A stretch of DNA of 64,000 bases from an uncultured Ruminococcus sp. (lineage in GTDB: Bacteria > Bacillota > Clostridia > Oscillospirales > Acutalibacteraceae): NCBI GenBank assembly GCA_905233755.1, contig CAJODM010000012.1, positions 26,207 to 90,206 of the forward strand. Direction: 5' to 3'. A program made the translations under genes and the position numbers. This document shows, piece by piece, positions 56,963 through 64,000 of the stretch. The notes beneath the pieces were generated by a model, which saw only the letters and a list, made by a program, of their open reading frames with translations, was not told the origin of the DNA and ran no database searches. How positions within the stretch are numbered: position 1 is the first letter of the stretch; every line of letters starts with the position of its first letter.

Positions 56963-57595
56963 TTATCTGTTGTTCTCGTTGATGCGGTAGCACAGCGTCA
57001 TGAGACTGTCGCCCATGTGCACGTTCTCGACCACCGTATCGGCGTATTTCTTCGCGATGTCAAAGTGGCTGAAGTTCCAGTAGTTGCGGATGCCTAAGCG
57101 ATACAACTGCTCGACCAGCGGCTCTACGCTGTCCTTGGGCAGCGAGAGGAACGCGGTATCCACCTCATGCTCCAGCAGATACCCCTCGAGCTGCTCGTCG
57201 CTCTGCACCGTGATCCCGCGCAGCATCGTGCCGATGAGCCGGTGATCCTTCTCGAAAATACCGACCAGCCGGAACCCCAGCTCCTCAAAGTTCATGTGCG
57301 TGGCGATCGCCCTGCCCATGTTCCCCGCGCCGAGGAGCACGGCGTTATGCAGGTGCTGCAACCCGAGGATCCTGCCGATCTCGTCCTTCAGCGAGCTGAC
57401 CGAGTAGCCGTAGCCCTGCTGACCGAACCCGCCGAAGCAGTTGAGATCCTGCCTCACCTGAGAGGCGGTCGAGCTCATCACCGACGAGAGCTTGGTGGAG
57501 CTGATCTTGTCCACGCCCGCGCGCTCGAGCTCCGAGAGGAACCGATAGTAGCGCGGCAGCCGCCGGATCACCTGGATAGAGATGTTCTTCGCCAT
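56963..57595 (-). CDS. rex: redox-sensing transcriptional repressor Rex
   Basis: QVIRRLPRYYRFLSELERAGVDKISSTKLSSVMSSTASQVRQDLNCFGGFGQQGYGYSV; Rossmann segment LLGAGNMGRAIA. Confidence 0.95.
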   Translation of the reverse strand: MAKNISIQVIRRLPRYYRFLSELERAGVDKISSTKLSSVMSSTASQVRQDLNCFGGFGQQGYGYSVSSLKDEIGRILGLQHLHNAVLLGAGNMGRAIATHMNFEELGFRLVGIFEKDHRLIGTMLRGITVQSDEQLEGYLLEHEVDTAFLSLPKDSVEPLVEQLYRLGIRNYWNFSHFDIAKKYADTVVENVHMGDSLMTLCYRINENNR

Positions 57596-58806
57596 CACAT
57601 CGCCTCGCACAGCCGGCTTGCGACCGCGTCGAGGAACAATTCGGTACTGACCTTCTGTTTGTTCTCGAGGGAGCTTAGCAGATACAGGTCGCCGGTCATC
57701 ACGCCGCTTTCGATGGTGTCGATGGTCGCCTTCTCGAGCCGATCGGCGAACGCCGACAGCTCCGGCAGCTCGTCGAGCTCGCCGCGCTTTCTCAGCGCGC
57801 CGCTCCATGCAAAGATGGTCGCAACCGAGTTGGTCGATGTCTCTTCACCCTTGAGATGCTTGTAGTAGTGGCGCTGAACCGTGCCGTGCGCCGCCTCGTA
57901 TTCATACACGCCGTCGGGCGATACGAGCACCGACGTCATCATCGCCAGCGACCCGAACGCGGTGGCGATCATATCGCTCATCACGTCGCCGTCATAGTTC
58001 TTGCACGCCCAGATATAGCCGCCGGACGAGCGGATAACGCGCGCTACGGCGTCGTCGATGAGGGTATAGAAGTATTCGATACCCGCCTGTTCAAATTTCT
58101 GTCGATATTCGGTCTCGTATATTTCCGCGAAAATATCCTTGAACGTATGGTCGTATTTCTTCGAGATGGTGTCCTTGGTCGCAAACCATATATCGAGCCC
58201 TTGGTCGAGCGCATAGTTGAAGCACGCCCGCGCAAACGATGCGATAGAGGCGTCGAGGTTATGCATCCCCTGGATGATGCCGTCGCCGCTCTTAAAGTCG
58301 AAGATCAGCTCTCGGCTCTCTTCACCGTTCTCGTCGGTAACGCACAGCTCGGCTTTCGATCCTTTCTGTACCTTCATCTCGGTGTTCTTGTACACGTCGC
58401 CATACGCGTGACGCGCGATACAGATGGGGCGGGTCCAGCTCGGGATATAGGGGGTGATGCCCTTGACGAGGATCGGCGCGCGGAACACCGTGCCGTCGAG
58501 GATGGCGCGGATGGTACCGTTCGGCGACTTCCACATCTCCTTGAGGTGGTACTCGTCCATGCGCGCGGCGTTCGGGGTGATCGTGGCGCACTTGACCGCG
58601 ACGCCGTATTTCTTCGTTGCCTCTGCCGAGTCTACCGTGACCTGATCGTCGGTCTCGTTGCGATACTCGAGCCCCAGGTCATAGTACTCGGTTTTCAGGT
58701 CGACAAAGGGGAGGATCAGCTTCTCCTTGAGCATCTGCCATATGATGCGGGTCATCTCGTCGCCGTCCATCTCGACGAGCGGGGTTTTCATCCGGATTCT
58801 AGACAT
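57595..58806 (-). CDS. icd: NADP-type isocitrate dehydrogenase
   Basis: [85 protein letters not shown]. Confidence 0.95.
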   Translation of the reverse strand: MSRIRMKTPLVEMDGDEMTRIIWQMLKEKLILPFVDLKTEYYDLGLEYRNETDDQVTVDSAEATKKYGVAVKCATITPNAARMDEYHLKEMWKSPNGTIRAILDGTVFRAPILVKGITPYIPSWTRPICIARHAYGDVYKNTEMKVQKGSKAELCVTDENGEESRELIFDFKSGDGIIQGMHNLDASIASFARACFNYALDQGLDIWFATKDTISKKYDHTFKDIFAEIYETEYRQKFEQAGIEYFYTLIDDAVARVIRSSGGYIWACKNYDGDVMSDMIATAFGSLAMMTSVLVSPDGVYEYEAAHGTVQRHYYKHLKGEETSTNSVATIFAWSGALRKRGELDELPELSAFADRLEKATIDTIESGVMTGDLYLLSSLENKQKVSTELFLDAVASRLCEAM

Positions 58807-58817
58807 GGTTACCTCCG

Positions 58818-60746
58818 TTATTTCGATGTGGTGTAGTTGAGCAGCCCGCCCGAGAGGATGATCTCTTTCTGGCGGTCGGTCAGGATACACCTGGTTTGGA
58901 TTTCTGTGTTCTTCGTCTTGTTGACGACGGTGACGGTGTCGCCGTTTTTGATCTGGGCGCGCACATCGTCGATCACGATCTGGTCGCCCAGCGCAACGGT
59001 GTCATAGTCGCTCTCATCGACAAACTCGAGCGGGATGATACCGGCGTTGATGAGGTTTGCGCGGTGGATGCGGGCGAACGACTTCACCAGCACCGCCTTG
59101 ACGCCCAGATACAGCGGCGCGAGCGCGGCGTGCTCGCGCGACGAGCCCTGACCGTAGTTAGAGCCGCCGACGATGATCGACGCGCCGAGCATCTTGGCGC
59201 GCGCGGGGAACTCGCTGTCACATACCGTAAAGCAGTATTCCGAGATCGCCGGGATGTTGGAGCGCAGCGGCAGGATCTTCGCGCCGGCGGGCATGATATG
59301 GTCGGTGGTGATGTTGTCCTCGACCTTCAGCGCACAGGTGACGTTCAGCTCCTTTGGCAGCGCGGTCGTCTGGGGGAACTCCTTGATGTTCGGGCCGCGC
59401 AGCACCTCGATCTGATCCATCTGATCGATAGGCGCGGGCTCGATGATCATGTTGTCGTTGATGAGGAACCGCGCGGGCATCTCGACCGTGTAGCCGTCCG
59501 AGAACTTTCTCGGGTCGGTGATGACGCCCGTCAGCGCCGATACCGCCGCGACCTCGGGCGATACCAGATAGATATCCGCGTCCTTGGTTCCGCTGCGTCC
59601 CAGGAAGTTGCGGTTGAACGTGCGCAGCGACACGCCCTTCGAGTTGGGCGACTGACCCATCCCGATACACGGGCCGCACGCGCTTTCGAGGATCCGTGCG
59701 CCGGCGTCGATGAGGTCGGACAGCGCGCCGTTCTGCGCGAGCATATTGAGCACCTGCTTCGAGCCCGGGGCGATCGCGAGCGATACGTTATCGGCGACGG
59801 TCCTGCCCTTGAGGATATGCGCGACCTTCATCAGGTCGGTGTAGCTGGAGTTGGTGCACGAGCCGATGCAGACCTGGTTGATCGGCATCCCCTCGAGCTC
59901 TGTAACGGGCTTTACCGCGTCGGGCGAGTGGGGACACGCCGCGAGCGGCTGCAGGGAGCTTAGGTCAATCGTGATGACTTCGTCATATACCGCGTCGTCG
60001 TCCGCATGTAGCTCGGTATAGTCCTCTTCGCGTCCCTGAGCTAAGAGGAACGCGCGGGTGTTCTCATCCGAGGGGAAGATCGAGGTCGTCGCGCCCAGCT
60101 CTGCGCCCATGTTGGTGACGGTGGCGCGCTGGGGGACAGAGAGCGACCTGACGCCTTGTCCCGAGTACTCGATGATCTTGCCCACGCCGCCCTTGACGGA
60201 CAGGATGCGCAGCACCTCAAGGATGATATCCTTCGCCGAGACGTTCTCCTGAAGCGCGCCGGTAAGCTCTACGTTTACGATCTTCGGCATGGTGATATAG
60301 TATTCGCCGCCGCCCATCGCGACCGCGACATCCAGCCCGCCTGCGCCGATGGCGAGCATCCCGATGCCGCCGCCGGTGGGAGTATGGCTGTCCGATCCGA
60401 TGAGCGTCTTTCCGGGGACGCCAAACCGCTCGAGGTGTACCTGATGACAGATCCCGTTGCCCGGCCGCGAGAAGTAGATCCCGTGCTTCTTGCATACCGT
60501 CTGGATGAACCGGTGATCGTCGGCGTTCTCGAAGCCGGTCTGCAGTGTGTTGTGGTCGATGTAGGCGACCGATCGCTCGGTACGCACGCGGTCGATCCCC
60601 ATCGCCTCGAACTCGAGGTAGGCCATGGTGCCGGTCGCGTCCTGGGTCAGCGTCTGGTCGATCCTCAGCCCGATATCGGTGCCCTTGACCATCTTCCCGG
60701 TGACGAGGTGATTTTTGATGATTTTTTCAGCTAGTGTCAGTCCCAT
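58818..60746 (-). CDS. aconitate hydratase
   Basis: [84 protein letters not shown]. Confidence 0.94.
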   Translation of the reverse strand: MGLTLAEKIIKNHLVTGKMVKGTDIGLRIDQTLTQDATGTMAYLEFEAMGIDRVRTERSVAYIDHNTLQTGFENADDHRFIQTVCKKHGIYFSRPGNGICHQVHLERFGVPGKTLIGSDSHTPTGGGIGMLAIGAGGLDVAVAMGGGEYYITMPKIVNVELTGALQENVSAKDIILEVLRILSVKGGVGKIIEYSGQGVRSLSVPQRATVTNMGAELGATTSIFPSDENTRAFLLAQGREEDYTELHADDDAVYDEVITIDLSSLQPLAACPHSPDAVKPVTELEGMPINQVCIGSCTNSSYTDLMKVAHILKGRTVADNVSLAIAPGSKQVLNMLAQNGALSDLIDAGARILESACGPCIGMGQSPNSKGVSLRTFNRNFLGRSGTKDADIYLVSPEVAAVSALTGVITDPRKFSDGYTVEMPARFLINDNMIIEPAPIDQMDQIEVLRGPNIKEFPQTTALPKELNVTCALKVEDNITTDHIMPAGAKILPLRSNIPAISEYCFTVCDSEFPARAKMLGASIIVGGSNYGQGSSREHAALAPLYLGVKAVLVKSFARIHRANLINAGIIPLEFVDESDYDTVALGDQIVIDDVRAQIKNGDTVTVVNKTKNTEIQTRCILTDRQKEIILSGGLLNYTTSK

Positions 60747-60845
60747 ATGTTCCTCCGTTCTGCCGCCAAAGCTGCGGCCGAAATAGTATCTATCTGTGAA
60801 AAGGCGGCGCACAGGTAGCGACCTGCGCCTCGCCGGTACTTCGGG

Positions 60846-60863
60846 TTGTTAAAATATACACAA
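60846..60863. promoter_or_regulatory. candidate Rex operator upstream of acn-icd-rex
   Basis: TTGTTAA-AATA-TACACAA against TTGTTAA-N4-TTAACAA (12 of 14 positions), 3 nt downstream of a minus-strand TATAAT at 60867-60872. Confidence 0.6.
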
Positions 60864-61001
60864 TCTATTATACATCCTCTGTGTTATAAAGTAAAGCAAA
60901 TATTCATTTGACAAATCTGCGCTTTTTCGGTCAAAATCAACATAGTATTCCGGCTGTAACCGTGCTATAATAACTACTGGTATAGAAGAAAGGTGAACGG
61001 T

Positions 61002-62828
<1,827 letters not shown>

Positions 62829-62868
62829 CCCTCTCAGCCCACCGCTGAGCCGCCTATCCGCTATTGAT

Positions 62869-63756
62869 ATGAATTATGTTATCCTTGATTTAGAGTTCAA
62901 CGGAACCTACAGCAAGCGGCGTCACCGATTTGTCAACGAGATCATCGAGTTCGGCGCTGTCAAGCTGGACGAACAACTGCATATCATCGACACCTTCTCA
63001 CAGCTCGTCACCCCCCAGATCAGCAAGAAGCTGAACACCCATGTCTCCGAGCTGACCCACCTGACGATTGAGCAGCTGAATAGCTCGCACAAGACGTTCA
63101 CCCACGTCTACTCGCGGTTCAAAAAGTTTCTGGGCGACAGCGTGCTGCTGAGCTGGGGCACCAGCGATGTGCTTGTGCTGATGGAGAACTGCCGCTACTA
63201 CATGGGTGACGAACAGATCCCCGGGCTGTGCCGGTACTGCAACCTCCAGATTTTCTGTCAGGATGCGCTGCGCTATACCGACCGCGCGCACCAGATGGGG
63301 CTGTCCGGATGCGCCGAGCGCGTCGGTATCGTGACCGACACGCTGTCGCTGCACCGCGCTCTCACCGACGCCGAGCTGTCCGCGATGTGCTTCCAGAAGC
63401 TCTACGACGCCGAGCTGCTCGAGGCGAACACCTATGACGTGGACGACGAGTTCTACCGCCGCATCACGTTCAAGAAGTATAACCTCTATGACATCCGCGA
63501 TCCGCTGATCGACCGCAAGGAGATGTACTTCGACTGTGACCGCTGCGGCAGACGCACCCACCGCAAGACCAAGTGGCACGTCAAGAACAAGTCCTTCCGC
63601 GCGCGGTTCCGCTGTGCCAAGTGCCGCCGCGAGTTCGAGGGCAGGATCACCTTCAAGAAGCACTTTGACTATGTCGAGGTGGATCGGCGTATCGTCGAGC
63701 TCAAGCCACCCGAGCCAAAAGAGAAAGACAAATCAACAGGAGCGGACGCCCCGTAG
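62869..63756 (+). CDS. DEDDh 3'-5' exonuclease with C-terminal Cys-rich zinc-ribbon-like domain
   Basis: YVILDLEFNGTYSKRRHRFVNEIIEFGAVKLDE; LSLHRALTDAELSAM; CDRCGRRTHRKTKWHVKNKSFRARFRCAKCRREFEG. Confidence 0.88.
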   Translation: MNYVILDLEFNGTYSKRRHRFVNEIIEFGAVKLDEQLHIIDTFSQLVTPQISKKLNTHVSELTHLTIEQLNSSHKTFTHVYSRFKKFLGDSVLLSWGTSDVLVLMENCRYYMGDEQIPGLCRYCNLQIFCQDALRYTDRAHQMGLSGCAERVGIVTDTLSLHRALTDAELSAMCFQKLYDAELLEANTYDVDDEFYRRITFKKYNLYDIRDPLIDRKEMYFDCDRCGRRTHRKTKWHVKNKSFRARFRCAKCRREFEGRITFKKHFDYVEVDRRIVELKPPEPKEKDKSTGADAP

Positions 63757-63785
63757 CGATAGGGAGGAGCCGCTCCTGTTTTTCT
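63735..63785 (+). terminator. terminator enclosing the exonuclease stop codon
   Basis: AACAGGAGCGG ... CCGCTCCTGTT-TTTCTG; the stop codon lies in the loop. Confidence 0.6.
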
Positions 63786-63807
63786 GTTATATCGAACGAT
63801 CGACTGC

Positions 63808-63849
63808 GGGGTTGTCGCAAAATAGAAAAATGTCATTCTGAACGCTAGT
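63808..63849. repeat. second copy of the 42-nt repeat seen at 20961-21002
   Basis: GGGGTTGTCGCAAAATAGAAAAATGTCATTCTGAACGCTAGT, 39/42 identical to 20961-21002. Confidence 0.75.
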
Positions 63850-63852
63850 AGT

Positions 63853-64000
63853 CTGTTAGGCCTAAAACTTTATAAGCATTACTGCGTCTATTTGCGTCAT
63901 GCTTCGTCCTTGACCTTGACAGGCGCCAGCCTGCCTGCGGTCTCGTCCTCGTCTGACACAAATATACTTGTAATCAGATATCAACTTTTAGACTTAACAG
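63853..64000. mobile_element. MITE-like element with terminal inverted repeats (may extend past the window)
   Basis: Left end CTGTTAGGCCTAAAACT versus reverse complement of right end CTGTTAAGTCTAAAAGT (14/17); inner TATTTGCGTCA / TGACACAAATA also pair. Confidence 0.55.

Noticed and set aside
58127-58144. ATATTTCCGCGAAAATAT palindrome in icd, superficially similar to Noc-type sites
   Set aside because: Single occurrence noticed; the centre differs from the known Noc site, so not enough to call.

Overview
This 64 kb window is a gene-dense, GC-rich chromosome segment that looks like a spore-forming Clostridia (Oscillospiraceae/Ruminococcaceae-like) genome. Most of it is housekeeping and sporulation content. 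Recognised genes include a topoisomerase A-subunit fragment, secG, a bofA-like gene, spo0A, spoIVB, cca, rnpB (RNase P RNA), a T-box leader with thrS, rpmE, dnaG-rpoD, SPOCS/LysM-spoIVA, oadG-oadB, a Wzz/BY-kinase pair, secD-secF, hprK-murB-rapZ-whiA, xseB-ispA-dxs-tlyA-nadK-argR-recN, recJ-rel-dtd, hemZ, spoVB-like, mazG, HU, rqcP-yabP-yabQ-divIC-yabR, hpf, acn-icd-rex and typA. I saw no CRISPR array, tRNA, rRNA or prophage. The most interesting observations are: (1) a recurrent AT-rich dyad, approximately TATATTTCT-N5-AGAATTAAA, in intergenic DNA and in all three reading frames inside GC-rich genes; (2) three peptidoglycan DD-carboxypeptidase-like proteins within 8.5 kb whose catalytic motifs all appear lost (two tandem DacF-like, one VanY-like); (3) a near-consensus Rex operator just downstream of the -10 of an acn-icd-rex operon; (4) a consensus 0A box and a perfect 23-bp inverted repeat upstream of a spo0A with a divergent receiver domain; (5) two dockerin-tailed LRR surface proteins; (6) an apparent frameshift in the thrS TGS domain; (7) two MITE-like inverted-repeat elements. 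All calls are from reading the sequence and ORF translations by eye; no searches were run.
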